Positions 25,638 through 38,608 of a DNA stretch of 64,000 nt are shown piece by piece. How positions within the stretch are numbered: position 1 is the stretch's first letter; each line of letters opens with the position of its first letter. Made by a program: the position numbers and the translations under genes. The notes below the pieces were generated by a model. It ran no database searches. It had not been told where the DNA came from and saw nothing but the letters and a program-made list of their open reading frames with translations. The DNA lies in the NCBI GenBank assembly GCA_024741835.1, contig JAENRP010000056.1:126517-190516 (forward strand), in the 5' to 3' direction. Origin of the DNA: Diplocarpon mali. Its lineage: Eukaryota; Ascomycota; Leotiomycetes; Helotiales; Drepanopezizaceae.

Positions 25638-26575
25638 ATGGTCGAGTTCGATGTCCACAATCTACAGAAGATCAAGATGATCGTGCACGTCACGGCGATG
25701 GTTCTCATCGTCGTGTCGGCCATCATGGAAATCGTCGTCATGGTCAAGGCGGACAGCATTGACGGGCGACCTGGATGGTACTTCGGACTGGTAAAGACCC
25801 CATCCCAAGGCTCAAGAGAGGGCGAAGATTGACAGGCGATGCGCAGTGTTTCCTCACGATTCCGGCCGTGATATACCTCACCATGACGCCTCGTTTCCCG
25901 CGAACCCGCAAGCTGGCCAATCCGTATGCCATGGCATTCGTCGACACCCTGTTCTGCATTCTCTGGATCTCGGCCTTCGCATCACAGGCTAGCTACAACA
26001 CCAGCGGCAAATGCAAGGGAGCTTGCGGGGCCAGCAAGGCGGTTGTGGCATTCGGTGTCTTCATCTGGTATGTCCTCGCTCCGCGGCAAGCCGGAGCTGG
26101 CACAAGGCGGTACGCGGGAACATGACTCACGCTCTCTCACAGGCTCTTCTGGTGCTGCACGACATTCATGTCCCTTTACGGCGTCGTCTACTACAAGCGC
26201 GAAGGCTACCTTCCCGGCGCCTCGCGGGCCCCCTTCAACGCGCAAGCCATCGACCCCGACAAAGAAGCCTTCTCCACCGCTCCCCACGACGACGAGTACG
26301 CGCCGGTGCACAACACGGACCACCACGAGGAGCCTGACCAGGAGCTTCACGATAACTCGCCCAGTCACTACGCCGGCGGCAGCTCGACGACCATGCATAC
26401 CCGGTATAACGCCGACAGCTTTGGCGGCGGCTACGTCCCTCCATCGGTGCACGATGAGCCGACGGGCTACACAGGCTACTCGGGAGCGGCGCCAGTGCAG
26501 GAGCACGAAGGGCGAGTACAATTCCCGAACGCGAGGTATTCTAGTGTTGGGGGCGTGTTGGATGATGGGCGGTAG
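25638..26575 (+). CDS. MARVEL-like four-span membrane protein
   Basis: Three exons (25638-25790, 25847-26067, 26143-26575) join in frame to 269 codons. The introns are 56 and 75 bp with GT..AG borders. Four hydrophobic spans lie at about residues 12-36, 50-66, 78-98 and 112-138. The loop before span 4 has a paired-Cys stretch (G-K-C-K-G-A-C-G-A). The layout of four spans plus a hydrophilic C-terminus fits the fungal MARVEL/membrane-associating family, whose members sit in plasma membrane domains or vesicles. The C-terminal 125 residues are polar, rich in His, Asp, Gly, Ser and Tyr, and likely disordered and cytosolic. The precise role is unknown. Confidence 0.78.
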
Positions 26576-28058
26576 GCGGTAGGCGGCAGGCAACGACTGA
26601 AGTGGACACGACGGACTTGACACAGAGACGGGCGTTCAACAGGGAAATGTTGTTTGGTGTATGGGGTTTCTTGTTCGATACCATAGGTGTGCAATAGACG
26701 AACATTTTCTGCAAGGCGCTATGAAGAGGAATGTCTGTCAAGTGAGGGCGGCGGGCTTGACCAGGCAAGTTCCTAAGAGAACTAACGGGCGTATGTAATG
26801 ACATATTGTGCTGCCAAGTGGCATTTTCGAAGATAGGACGAGTCGCTGCGAGGAAATTCCGCATCTAGCTGGGTTAGTTGAGGACTATGGATGATTGTAG
26901 CCTCATGCCGTGTTGAAGGAGAGCCTCTATCCTTTTTTCTCTTTCCATTTATCACAGGAGTTCTATTGAGATTGCTATGTACCTACTCTGTCCTTCGTAC
27001 GATCTAAATAAGCCATCCTCGAAAGCATCAAGCCCTTGAGCCAAACTTGCAAAAACACAACTCCTCGTGAGTTTCTTGCACTTGATCTTTCCCAGCCTTC
27101 ATGAGGCCTTCTTTTCTCTTTGCAAACACTGCCCTTCCCTCTCCTTCGTCTTGCCTTGTAACATCTTTGCTCCCCTTCAGCAGGCCTTTATAGTTATTCA
27201 CCTAAGCGGTGTAAACAATATAAAATGACTGGAGAAGAACAGCAGGCACTTCTTGCACTCGACCTGGGAGGGAGAGCAATGTCGTGTTGTGTCATGCGTT
27301 GCCTGGGATGGGATTCCCCTTCTATCGCGAGTTATAGCTGTTTGAGTACTATCCTTACCAGACTCGGCGAAGAGGAAGACGAGCAATTCTTTGATCCGGG
27401 AGAGCGATTCTCATTCTCAACAGGCCTATCTGAATCAGTGCTCTATAGTCTTTCGCTTGAGAAATTCTCCGAATCGCTTTTGGGCTTTGAAAAGCCGGCT
27501 GCTTTGTAGACACCGCGATGTCTACTGTCATCTCTCTACTCAGGGAGGAGCTGGGATTATTTCAGGAGCACTTGAATAACGTGCTTGTTTGGTCTGGGTA
27601 CCGTTACTCGGTCTATCATTCTCGACGACTGCTTGCGCAGTGCTAGTTCTACAAGTGCTCAGGGAGACCGCGAACCGGGTTGATCTGCTGGAACCTTGTC
27701 GGCGCTTGCGACTGGCTGCGATACACTCCACCCTCACGAAAGTGATGGAAGTACAATCCGTCGTCCTGACGATTCCGAGGCCTCTCTGTTCTCTGTTGCG
27801 AGTGGACGTCTTCGCTTGTAATTCTTGATTGCGGTTGGCCCAGGTAGCGTTTCGGTAGTCCAGGACATCGCAGCTGCATTGTGAAACGTGATGTGTGATG
27901 CAGATGCTCTACAGTTTGAGCATACTTTCCTCTTCGTCACTCCCAATCATGCGCTTAATGCTATCCATGAATAGAAGAACATTCCTGGGTCGAGACAAAC
28001 GTCAAGCCAGAGTTCGCAGATGCTGTTGTCAATGGGGTCTATCAATCTTTAAAATGTC
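26576..28058. other. Intergenic or unannotated 5' exons
   Basis: The left part is the 3' flank of the MARVEL-like gene. A 94-codon open frame at 27,225-27,509 has no recognisable domain. A hydrophobic stretch in the frame 27,895-28,104 could belong to an upstream exon of the next gene, because that protein needs a membrane-entry signal, but I could not find a convincing splice. Confidence 0.4.
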
Positions 28059-31000
28059 ATGGCTGGTCATCCCAATGATTCTTTGGAGAAAGTTCGCGCA
28101 TTGATTGATATAGTTCCTCGTCAGGCAGAAGCCACAGCCGCCCATCATCTTCATGCTCAACCCTCCTCATCGAAAACAACTTTATCAACCACCTCAAATC
28201 CTCGCAACGCACTCATTACCGACCCTCCCGCTCTCGGGCTTCGACAAGCTGACCCGCAGCTAGCCGGCGTTCAAGATTGTCAGAATCTCATCAACGCTTA
28301 TGTCGATAGGGCCACGGTCGAGATATCCAGGACTATCGTCAGACTCAATGCGACCTTCTCGCAGCAACTGCAGGAAGCATCGATATCGGCTTCCAACGGC
28401 GTCAGAGCAGCGCAAAACTCCGCTTCCCAATCGATTGAAATCGTCGTCAAGAGTGCAGACGTTGCAACATCCTCCGCCTCTGCAGACGTCACATTTGCGA
28501 ATCGCGCTGTGGCAAGTGCAAATTCAGCGTTGATTAGTGCCCAGTCGAGTGCAAGCGATGCTCTCTCATCTGCGAGGGTGTCTATACTCGCAGGCATCTC
28601 TAGTCTAGACTCGGCCAGCCTTGCTCTGACCAGCGCCAGGTTGGCTTCGAGCAGCGATGTGGCTATATTGAGTTCCAGTTTGACTTTGCTGCAGGCCAGC
28701 GTGGACTCTATTCAGGTGCGGTTATCTACAGTAGGGTACAGACGGCCATAGGTATGCTGAACGAGGGTTTTAGGCCTCAGCATCTTCTGCCCTCGCAGCA
28801 GCTCAAGGTGCGCTGGCATCGGCGACCGGGTCTGCAGCAGCTCAAGTCTCGTCCGTCCTGGCATCGGCAGCTTTGAACTCTGTGACTGCGACCCGGGACA
28901 TGCCCTCTGGCTCTACCGTCACACCAACGACAATCTCGGGAGTACGTCTTGAACTACCTGTGAATGAAGTCTAACTCTGGTGCAGAGCCAACCTCTACCA
29001 TTCCAACTCCCACCAAACTTCTCGCTCACCCCTGGAAAGATCTCAGGAATCATCGTGGGGGCCATTGTGATCACGGTACTTCTGTGTTTGGTGATCTACT
29101 TTAGAATCATACGAACGAAGGGACGCAGAAGAGATAGTTATCTGGATGAAAAATCTATCTTGAAGGGTCCAAGGGAGGTTCCATCCCGGATGAGTTCGAC
29201 GTACCGCCCAGGAAATGGGATGACTATCAACTTCGATCCCGCCAAAGACTCCGACGCACCTTCACCGACCCAGCCTGCTTTGCGCCAACGAGAAGGCATG
29301 TACGTCGGATCTTCCGGGCGTAAGAAAAAGCCAGCCCTGATGATCATTCCAATTTCTCGGTCGACCGGCGGCATTTCCACTTCGGCTTCCCCATCGTGGC
29401 CACTTACAGCAACAACAAGAAGAGTCACGAAGTCGTCCAGACGGCCGTCATCGCCCAGGACACCAGACTGGCCATTGAAGCTCAACGGAAGGGATCCGCT
29501 GAGCTCTCCCCCATCCTTTACAGTCAGTTCCGGCCGCTTGAATATATTGATCAGCCACACGCCGGACACACGAGGCGTCGAAGGTGCTGCGACGTTAAGT
29601 GCAAGCGAGATCTCAAATCCCGAACAAGAGCGCGGAGACACACTCTCTGATTCTGGCGAAGAGGCAGAATACCAGTCGAGAATTGAGAAGGCAGATTTGC
29701 CGAGGGAGCATCCGGCACCATGCCAGGAGTTTCCCAGAACGTGGGCGCCGAGAGGAGAGGATACCAGAGAAAGCATGCGAGGAGATCCTGCCACAGACCA
29801 TGTCTCAGAGCTCACAGACGGAGATGAGTTAAATAGCCGATGTGGTGACAATACAGCCGACATCATCCGGGGATCGGAGGAGGTTACCAAGCATCCTGCC
29901 AGATCAACAACTGAATCACCTGACGATGCTGGGCCAAAAACACCCGCGGAGGAATCCAAGCAAGAATATATCAGCATAAGATTATATACCGAAGCCCGGA
30001 ATCCTAGATCAGAGGTGATAGCGAATGGATCACGTGACTCCATCCCCGTCCAAGTACCGGTCGAGGAGGTCAATCCGCCACAGCGACCAAACATGCCACA
30101 ACACGAACCGGTCCCGCGAATTGAGCAGCCAGGTACCAACACACTACCGGAAGATGAGACTCTTGTCGTATCGGCCGATAGAGAAGACCGGGCGGTAAGC
30201 AGTATACGCCTCGCCCTTAGCGAACCCGACCCCCCCGACCAAGATGTCGTCTTGGCAATGGAGCCACCAGCTCCAAGCTCACTCCCACAAGTGAATGTTG
30301 CAGCCCTTCGGAAAACGTCGTCCCCACGACTGAAGATCACGTCACCGAAGCGTCTGAACTCGTCTGGTGCCGATCTTGTGGGAAAGCCTCAGCCGGCTGT
30401 TGACGTGCCCCCTGAAATTAAGCGAAGCGAGTCGAGGGAGAAAGAGCAGCTACCAGCTCCGTCGAGTCCTTCTGAGAAGACAGATATAGCATCACCACTG
30501 ATCACCAGCAGCGCGTCTCAGCTTGATTCTCAATTGGAGAAAGGCGTGCTATCACCAAAGACGCTGTCGCTGACCAGTAGAACACCGTCCCCAGGTACGG
30601 TTACGGCAGAGGAACACCAAGAGGGAACCTTACCACCACTCCGAGGAACGCAAGTCACCACGACATCAGCGCTCGAAGATCAAGTTCCCACCTCTTCCGC
30701 TGTCAACGCGGAGGGGCCGCAGCAAGTCCCGAAGGCGGTGCAGACGTCGCCGCCGCGAAGTCCTCAGAACCGCAAGACAATTGAGACCGATGCCGTCGTT
30801 GACGATCAGCCTCCATCCGGGCGCCGTCTAGACTCCAACGAGCGTCAAAATCGGGGGAGGTCCATGATCCGGACTTCGGACATTGTCGCAGCCCGGCTCT
30901 CGGCCATGGCTCTGCTCACAAGAGAAAGAAAGTCGATAGGAGCACCGGAAGCGCCTTTGACAGCTACCGATCACCAAGAACGAGGGTTGGAACGGGCCTG

Positions 31001-31658
31001 TATACTTCAAGCTGAGATTGACGCGCAGGCGACGGACATGGCGGCCAACTCTCCATTACAGCGGAACCCTGTGGACCTGGCGCACGTCCCGCCCCTCCGA
31101 AGGAACAAGTCATTACAGCGGCCGACGAGACGGCAGAGATACGGCGCTGCCGTGAAGAGAAGATCAAGCTCTCTCTCTCCGCCACGACAGCCCAGCCTCA
31201 CTACTCGGCGCACCCCTCCCCCAATGTCACGCGAACAATCACCACTTCGGCGAAACCCATACCGGCCGACAACCGCGACATCCCAAGCAGACGGCTCCCC
31301 GTCCCGTGCCGCCGGACTGGGCAGGCGCGGTCCGGAGACCCGCAGCAACCCCCTCTTCGCGCAGAGCCTCTCGAAGTTCCAGACGCTGGCGGCGCTGCAC
31401 CCGCAAGACGCGATCCTGGCCTCGAACGAGGTCACCTCGAGGGCGATCGCGGGCATCTACATCCCCGGGAGCTTGCGGGAGCAGGCCGTCCGGAACCCGA
31501 GCCGGCGCCGGGAGGGAGGGCCGGTTCCCGTCCGGGGGGCCATGCCCGAAGCAGGTGGTCCGCCGACCTCCGAGGGGGTGCGTGGACGTCTCTTCTGCCA
31601 CGTCCAACCTGGCCAGGAGGAAGTTCGAGCTGGAACGGACGGCTTGTCGCTGGCGTAG
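28059..31658 (+). CDS. Ala/Ser-rich single-span protein with long polar tail
   Basis: Three exons (28059-28715, 28774-28941, 28986-31658) join to 1,166 codons over introns of 58 and 44 bp. Both introns have a CTGAAC- or CTAAC-like branch site. Residues 80-260 are Ala/Ser-rich with repeated S-A-S-S-A-type units and probably form helices or a coiled coil. A single span, I-S-G-I-I-V-G-A-I-V-I-T-V-L-L-C-L-V-I-Y, follows near residues 288-308, with a basic R-T-K-G-R-R-R stop-transfer. The remaining 850 residues are Pro/Ser/Glu-rich and look disordered. This resembles fungal wall-sensor or mucin-like membrane proteins with a Ser-rich outer part and a long cytosolic tail, but no WSC or other named domain is visible. 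The lack of a signal peptide at this start suggests a missing 5' exon or a reverse anchor. Confidence 0.6.
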
Positions 31659-32490
31659 TGAGGAGTCAGGACGGGAGAGAGGCGCAGGTTGTGGCGTGGG
31701 CAGCTGTCGCTTGGCTGGATGCTCGATGCCGAGGGAGAGAGATGGATGTAGAGGGGGGGGGATAAGCGAAGAGGTCTTGACCGAGTCAGCCCTCGCGGAG
31801 AGAGCGTTCGGGCTGGAGCGCAGGACTACAAGAGGAGCCTCTTGCTGGTGCAGGAGGCATAGCCGCAGGTCAAGGCGAGGTGAGATATCGAGGAGGGCCC
31901 GGGGAGGCTGCTTTCGAGGGAGATTGTGCGCGGGATACTTGCCTTGTCACGTCCAGCCGGTACATCCCTCGCCCTGGGTGCACACACACACCAGGAACTC
32001 GCGCGTAGATACAAACACTGCAATTTTGAAGAGTGAAGCTCCCCCCGTCTACTTGGTCCAATTCCAACCCTTGACACCTTGTTTTGACATCGCTTCCGAG
32101 ATGGAATCCCCCTGCCCTTCTCACGAGGAGCTGTCCATCTACCCCGCACCCGTCATCTAGAGCTATGCAGTCCGAGAAGAAGAGAGAGAGCAAGACCGCC
32201 CTCGGCAAGAGAGATGGGTGGTGGCCGTCTCCCGAGGCCGTCGGCTCTGCGCACCTGTGGTGCGGTCGGCTGGAGGGCCTTTATTGGGTCGCTTAGGAGG
32301 CTCGCAGAAGTAGGAGAAGATGATTGATTGTATTATTATCTCGTATATATATAGTAAGGAGACTTCGGAAAGAAAAGGGAGAGTTTATAACTAAGCAGAG
32401 TCACGTAGAGGGTCTTTAGAATAAGTAGAGACTCCGCCCATTCTGTATAATATACCCTCTAGTTAGGCGATGCTCCTAGAATCGCTTAGC
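31659..32490. other. Border between gene and AT-rich compartments
   Basis: To about 32,290 the sequence is GC-balanced, the likely 3' flank of the preceding gene. From about 32,310 it becomes AT-rich with RIP character. The last bases are the left flank of the gypsy insertion, ending in the target sequence TTAGC at 32,486-32,490. Confidence 0.55.
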
Positions 32491-32806
32491 TATAACGACA
32501 CAGAACCGCCAAAGTGCGAGATCAAGTATAGGAGCAAGAAGTGGTGCAAAAGGCGTATTCTATAGGTCTAATACAAAGGAAATGAAGAAGTTAAAGAGCC
32601 CTCCCTATAAGAGAGCCCTTCTCCCTTATATATATTAGCAGCTTAAGGCTCTTTGCCTATTTACGTAATATTATATAAGAATATCCTTTTGCACCTTTAG
32701 GGTCGATTCGAAATAACCCTATATCAAATCGAGATTGCAAAACCTTAAAATGCTATAAACGCCGTACTCTTAAGTAATTGCATCAGTTAAGGGTGCAGCC
32801 GTTATA
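32491..32806 (-). repeat. 3' LTR of the gypsy element
   Basis: This 316-bp repeat shares high identity with 45,879-46,194, differing mainly by C/T and G/A changes. The next inner bases (on the plus strand) include a CCCCCC run that is conserved beside the related LTR at 48,204. Confidence 0.92.
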
Positions 32807-33109
32807 CTACCTCCCCCCTTTGAGAACGCTTGCCTATAAGCGTTAGTAGGTTATAACGATTTTTATATAATAACGTACTTAGCGCATTATTATACAAATG
32901 GTACTATTCTATATTTAGTTTAGCGTAAGTCGCGTTATATACTCAAATTTATTTTTCCCTTATAGGATCTTCCTTCCTTAGTATAATAACTATACATAAC
33001 CGCATAGGTCCCTTACTCCTACTACTATAGCGCAGGGCTAATGCATAGTAGTAGAAACAATTACCATTACTACTACTAACTACTATAAGTAAGTTTACCC
33101 TAGTCTAAG

Positions 33110-33955
33110 GTCGAATCGCATCTAATATACGTAGTGCTAATCCCTTTACTATCGGGCGCCTTTATAGTAGCCTATTGCGTTTATTATTACTAGTGCGTAT
33201 AGCGTCTTATACGCAATATCGCATACAAATGCGAGTTTAAATTAGAGTATAGTAAGAAGTGCTACTAGTACTAGGAGCAAAAGGCGAAGTGCATCCCTAT
33301 AAGTACCCTAAATCGAGTCTAAAGTTTTAATTGCGCTAATACTTATTTATAGCTTCCCTCTTATATTAATAAGGAGTTTGCAGCGCTATCCGCAGCCCTT
33401 AAGGAGTGGCAAGAGGAGGCTCCTTAGTAGCAAGAGGGAAATGATGATAAAGATAATAATAACGCGCATACGGTTTTAGCAAGGAACCGCGAGATGCTCT
33501 ATTAAAAGGCGGTCCAGCGCGCCTAGATCCTTATCAACCTCTTATTAGTAGCTAGTGTAGAGGCTTTAACTAGCTGTTCCTAACTAAAGCGTGCTAGCCT
33601 TATAAAGCTCTGCTCTATAGCTAAGGCTATAGCAAGCCAGCTAAAGGGGGTCTAAGCGACAGTTGCTATAAGTTCAACTTAAATTAGTATTAAATTAATT
33701 GCTAACTTTCTAATAGGAGCATAGCGACTTTATTAAGTCTTAGCTAGCAAGGTTAAAGTAATCCAACCGAACTATACTAAGCCTCTTAAGGTCTATCGCC
33801 GCATTAGTAGAGCGGACCGCTATAGTAGCAAAGTCTCTTATAAGGGGAGAAGGGCTTATAGTAATAAGGGTAGCGTTAAGCGCAGCGGCTAATAAGGCAG
33901 TACTAGCAGTAGCAAAAGGAGGTTAAGGTCGTTTTAAGCAAGGGCGTAGATAGGA
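33110..33955 (+). pseudogene. Antisense Cys-cluster ORF between pol and 3' LTR
   Basis: Read on the plus strand, opposite to gag-pol, this segment gives protein-like sequence broken only by TAA/TAG where Gln or Trp would fit. It starts with a Cys cluster (about 33,170-33,290) of the form C-x9-C-x2-[C/Y]-x5-C, with residues H/Y-x-C-E-F and E-Q-K-A-[KE]-C. An Ala/Leu-rich helical part with K-E-F-A-A-L-S-A-A-L-K-E follows, then a basic, Ser/Gly-rich tail. A second copy lies at 48,830-49,665 with the same frame. The Cys spacing suggests metal binding, but I do not recognise the family. It is a pseudogene in this copy. Confidence 0.55.
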
Positions 33956-34289
33956 GGCGAGCTCTAGCTTTAGAATAGAGTTAGAGCTTATCTCCTTAAG
34001 TGTAAAGGAGGAGGGGTTAAAGGAGTTATAAAGGGAGGAGGCAGTAGGCCTAGTGTTATTATTTTTATATTTTTTTTATTATTTTTCTCCTTTTTTTTTT
34101 TTTATTTATATTTTTAAATTTATTTATTAACCTATTTTATATCTAGCCTATTATCTTTTAAGTAACTATAATCATCTATACCGCTTTCCTAAGCCTTTAG
34201 CCAAGCTTATAGGTTTTAAAGTGGTCCTAGCTTTATAAGATTAGCCTAATGAAAGTCGCAAATCTTATATAAGGATCTTGTAAAATTTA

Positions 34290-37200
34290 AAGCGCAATAC
34301 TAACTTAAATTAAGGTTATAATTAGTCCATTTGACCTAGTACTCTAGTTTCTCTTAAGATAGGCGTATACTTAGTATCTTAAACACTTTATACTCTTCCT
34401 ACCCTACGATCTTTTCTATAGTAGGCTAGGGTTATTCCTAACTTAGCAAAGGGTTCTATAGATCTTTAAATAGTAGCTTTAGCGCAAAGATATCATATAT
34501 TATAGAACCTATAGGCAGCTTAATTTAATATAAATTGCCTACCTTCTTAAAAACCTTAAAAGGGCTATCCTATTAATTAGCTAATTTCTAGCTAAAGCAG
34601 TAGTTCTTAAGATTTTTTATCAAAAGGTAGACTATATCTCTAGGTTTCTAATCAATCTCCTTTTAATATTGATTTGTAAACTTACGCATTTTCTCTTAAG
34701 CGCATTCCATATTGCCTTTCGCTACTTCTTAAGCTAAGTATATCCTCTCTACTACTAGCTTAACCTTTGCTTAATTCAATCTCTCTTATAGACTAAACGG
34801 TTTTAAAGAGATCTAATCCTAACTTATCTAAGGTGCAATTCCATACTTAAGCTAATATAGGATTATACTAATAGAAGCGTAAAGGAGGGTAGATTGCGTA
34901 TAATCTATTAATAGAATCAGCTTACTCTAATTATCTTAATAGTAATTAATAAAAGGCCTTAGCCTTAAATTAATATACTTATTTATAATCTCCATTTAGC
35001 CGTTAGTCTCCTTATAGTACGCTATAAAGAGTTTGATCTTAATACTAATAATATAGCAGAACTCTCTTTAAAATAAGGAGACGAATTAAGGGCCTTAGTC
35101 TAAGGTAATTATCTCTAAAGTATAGCCGAATCGATAAATCTATTAAACGAATAGTCAGGCAGTTCCTTAAGTGTTGATATCTTTTTAATAAGAAATTGTA
35201 ATAGCGCTCTTACTAAGTTAGTTTATAAAAACCAGGATTCGATCAAAGCTATACTTATTAAAAGGGAAATCCTTAAAATCTATATACAAATGCTATATAA
35301 GATAGTTAGGAATAAGGAAGGGCTATAAAAGACCTAATTACTTAATTATCTTCGAATATAAGAATTAATAAGGTCTATAATTTATAATAAATCTTTTATA
35401 ATCCGAACCTATCCTAACCTAATAGTACTTAAAAGCAAGTAGCTAATAGGTCTTTAAGCCATTAGGGTGCGCGCTTAAAGGTTAGTTATAAGCTTCTTAG
35501 ATTAAACGAGTATATAAAGGAGTATTATAGCGTATATAAAGACGCTCCTTAAAGCAAAGCAATCCGTCTTTTAAAGAGTAGTTCTTAAGGAGGTTAGCGC
35601 GAATCTCTTAAAAGGATTTGCAATTATCTTAATAAAGCTTTTTAATCAAATTAAAGGAATCCTTAAATCGATTTAAGGTCGAATTAAGAGTATCGGTTAA
35701 TATTAGGGCTAGGATGCCTTTAGTAGATTCGATAAGAAATTTATCAGCTAGTTTAATATTAATTTAAGTATCTAACTAGGTAAGAGAAAGCAAAACTTAG
35801 AATCGGCTATCTAGCTTCGCTTATTTATAAACTAGCATATCCTATTCTTAGCAGCTAAGAATATCAGCCTTTTAATTGTCTTTACTAAGAGTATATACAA
35901 TTCGAAAATTAAAGTTAAATAAAAATTCTATCTATTAGTACTATTTCGCAGTTAGAACTTTAATAGTTATAAAGTACTTAAAGGAGCAGTAATTTAAGTA
36001 AATATTAACTCGCTCTTTAAGTGATATAAGCTCTAGTCTCTATTTATAATAGGATTTAATAATAGCAAAGAGTTCCTTATTATATATTTCCTAATTAGGT
36101 TTATAACTTAAGAGTACGTACAAATAGAAGCCGATAGGGTACTATTGCTTATTAGAGTATTATTAAGAAAGTACTCTAGCGATAATACTATTAAAAGCAT
36201 TAGTTTCCAGCTTTATAAGCAAGTCGGGGTCAAAATAGTAAATCCGCTAAATTAATAGCAATTGCTTACAAAGCTCTTTAAAAGCAATTTAGCACTCTTC
36301 TATCTAATTCTAAAGTACTGTTAGTTAAGTTAAAATAAAGAGGGGTTTAGCGATTAGTCTAAAGTTGCGAATAAATTATTAATAGAACTTATAAAATCCT
36401 AAATAGAACTTCACTTTAATAATAGTTTTCAAGTACTTTTAATTGCGCAGTAGTTCGACCTTTTTAAGGTCTAATTCGATCTTAGTTATTATTAGAATAT
36501 ATTTAAGATATTAAGTTTAAGTAATATAAAACTCGCACTTCTTAATATCTATTTAAAGGCTAGCCTTTAAGAGTTATTTTAGCACCTTTTTAATATAACC
36601 CTAGTGCTCTTTAATATTCTTAAAGTAAATTAAAATATCATTTAAGTATACTATATAAAAATCATTTAAGTAATTTAAAAGAATATCATTCATATACTGC
36701 TAATAAGTACTAGGTCCATTATAGAGGCCGAATAAGAGAACCTTACATTTATAGGATCCGTACCTTATTCGAAAGGTAGTATATTCCTCTAATTTAAGGT
36801 CTATTTATATTCAATTAAAAGCGGCCCGAATATCCAGTTTTATAAAAATTTTAGCTTTAGATACTCGCCTTAAAAGCTCGTCTATCCTTAGAATCGGATA
36901 AGCGTCTTTCTAAGTTAGTGCGTTTAGCTTCTAGTAGTCTATATAAAATCGGAGGCTACTATTAGCCTTCTTTATAAATAGTACTAGCAAAGTAAAAGGG
37001 CTAGTACTTATCTTAATAAAGCCTTTATCTAAATTCTTAAGTAAGTACTCCTTTATAACCTTAAGCTCCTTAGTAGATTAATAGTAGAAGGGCGAATAGG
37101 CGTTAAGCAAAGGCCCTTCCAGCTATATCTTATAATCGTAGTACTAATAGGGAAGGAGGGTATTTATATCCCTTTTTAAAAAGGCTTATTTTAGCGATTA

Positions 37201-38204
37201 GTACTATTTTAAAAGTTAATTATTAATTAGCTTTTTAATATTAGGATTCTTAAGCTTATATCTTTCCTTTAAAATCCTATCCACTTTATAAATACTAATT
37301 TAAAAGAACTTAGTCTCCTTACGCTTTATATTATAATAAAAGGCGTTAGCGCTAATTTCGCAAATAGAAACCGCAGCTTTAAAGCATTTGCAAATAGGGT
37401 CAGAATATAGTCGATTCGTATTAGACTGTTTTCCTAAATCCAGCTTAATTATAGGTAAGGGCACTAGCCTAGTAATAGCAATAGGGATCTTGCGCCTAGC
37501 TAAGACTATTAAATTGATGCTAAACTATCTTCTATTAATCTATTGAGCTTTATCTATAGCTATTTCTTATTCTCTATAATTAATATTAGCTTAATAATCG
37601 GATCGGATCCAAAGTCCTTTAAAAGGAGAAAGACAAATAACAATTTTCTTTACGAATTAAGGAGATAGGGGGTAATATAAAGGCTATATAAATCGGTTTT
37701 CCTTTAAATCAAGTTTAAGTTGGAATCGGCGTATCTATTTAACTCTAATAATAGCGTTATACTAACTAAGGTCGAGAATAACCTAAGGGCAATTGTAAAT
37801 ACGCCTTCTATTAATTATCAAGTAAAAGCGCATATAGTATATAGCTTATATGCAAATAGTATTCTAAAATCTATAGATAAGAATAAGGGTTAGAAGAAGA
37901 AGAATTTTAAAGCTAATTGCTCTTGAAAGATGTATAAAAAGAGAACAATTTAAAAATAGGTAACTAAGGGCTTTAGTATCTACTAAAGCTAATAACGATA
38001 CTTTAAGTCCATTTATACTAATAGTATAAGAGGTTAAGAATTGCTTCCCTCCTATTAAAGAGTTAAGATCTAGCTTTAATAAGTCGCACTTTCGCAAGCC
38101 TAAGTAGGAGTCTTTTCCTAGGCCTTTTCGTTTTCCTAATCTTCCTCTATTTTAACCCTATTCTTAATTAAGTCTAAAGTCGGATTAGCTTCCTCTATAT
38201 CTTC
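34290..38204 (-). pseudogene. Gypsy pol: protease, RT, RNase H, integrase, chromodomain
   Basis: Minus-strand translation shows an aspartic protease at 38,097-37,900, where L-V-D-T-K-A-L-S-Y replaces the expected DTGAS. The reverse transcriptase lies at about 37,100-36,600, with L-F-G-L-Y-N-G-P-S-T and the catalytic box Y-L-N-D-I-L, so one of the two active-site Asp residues has become Asn. RNase H follows. The integrase core at about 35,250-34,750 has a G-P-x-F-V-S-L-F block and a Y-Y-K-E-T-N-G segment that corresponds to YHPQTDG. A chromodomain block with L-E-Y-x-V-K-W-T lies near 34,350. Many TAA/TAG stops fall at Gln or Trp positions. The chromodomain places it with fungal chromoviruses, which target heterochromatin. 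Confidence 0.85.
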
Positions 38205-38209
38205 TAAGG

Positions 38210-38404
38210 TATTGAGCTTAAGTGAGTCGGCGCAGTAGGTAATGGAAACTTCTAGAGGTCGATGGTCGATATATTAGTAAGAGTTAGGGAAGGAAGGTTA
38301 CCCCTTTCTTCCTTATAGCTATATATGTATTAATATCCTATTGACTAAGCAATAGGGTTATATGATAATATATTAGAGTAATAGCTGTATTACCTATCTT
38401 AATA
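38210..38404 (-). repeat. 3' LTR of copia-1
   Basis: This 195-bp repeat starts TATTGAGCTTAAG and ends ATCTTAATA. It pairs with 44,139-44,333, and differences are transitions such as C/T in the CTCAACA end. Confidence 0.92.
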
Positions 38405-38542
38405 CCCTTACTTAAACCTTACTTCAATTGACCTGCAGTTGGGAAAACAATAATTATCCTTTTGCGCTAATCCAACTCCTAGGTATCTCTTTAAATTAAA
38501 AATAATCAATTAATAGTAACCTCTATTGAAATCACTATTTCC

Positions 38543-38566
38543 ACTCGTAAGGCGGGACTAGGAGTC
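38543..38566. repeat. 24-bp palindromic unit (scattered copy)
   Basis: One copy of the unit with left half ACTCGTAAGGCG and right half GGACTAGGAGTC. It lies in copia-1 downstream of RNase H, outside the recognised coding sequence. Confidence 0.7.
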
Positions 38567-38608
38567 AAATTTCCTAAAAGATGTTCCTTTATAAGACTAT
38601 GTGACTTA

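Noticed and set aside
25982..26623. 213-codon minus-strand open frame opposite the MARVEL-like gene
   Set aside because: It is a shadow of a spliced plus-strand gene with four hydrophobic spans; the minus reading is Val/Arg-rich without domains.
31306..32160. 284-codon open frame on the plus strand as a separate gene
   Set aside because: It overlaps the end of the Ala/Ser-rich gene in another frame, is dominated by Arg, Ser and Gly codons as expected for a GC-rich shadow frame, and has no domain.
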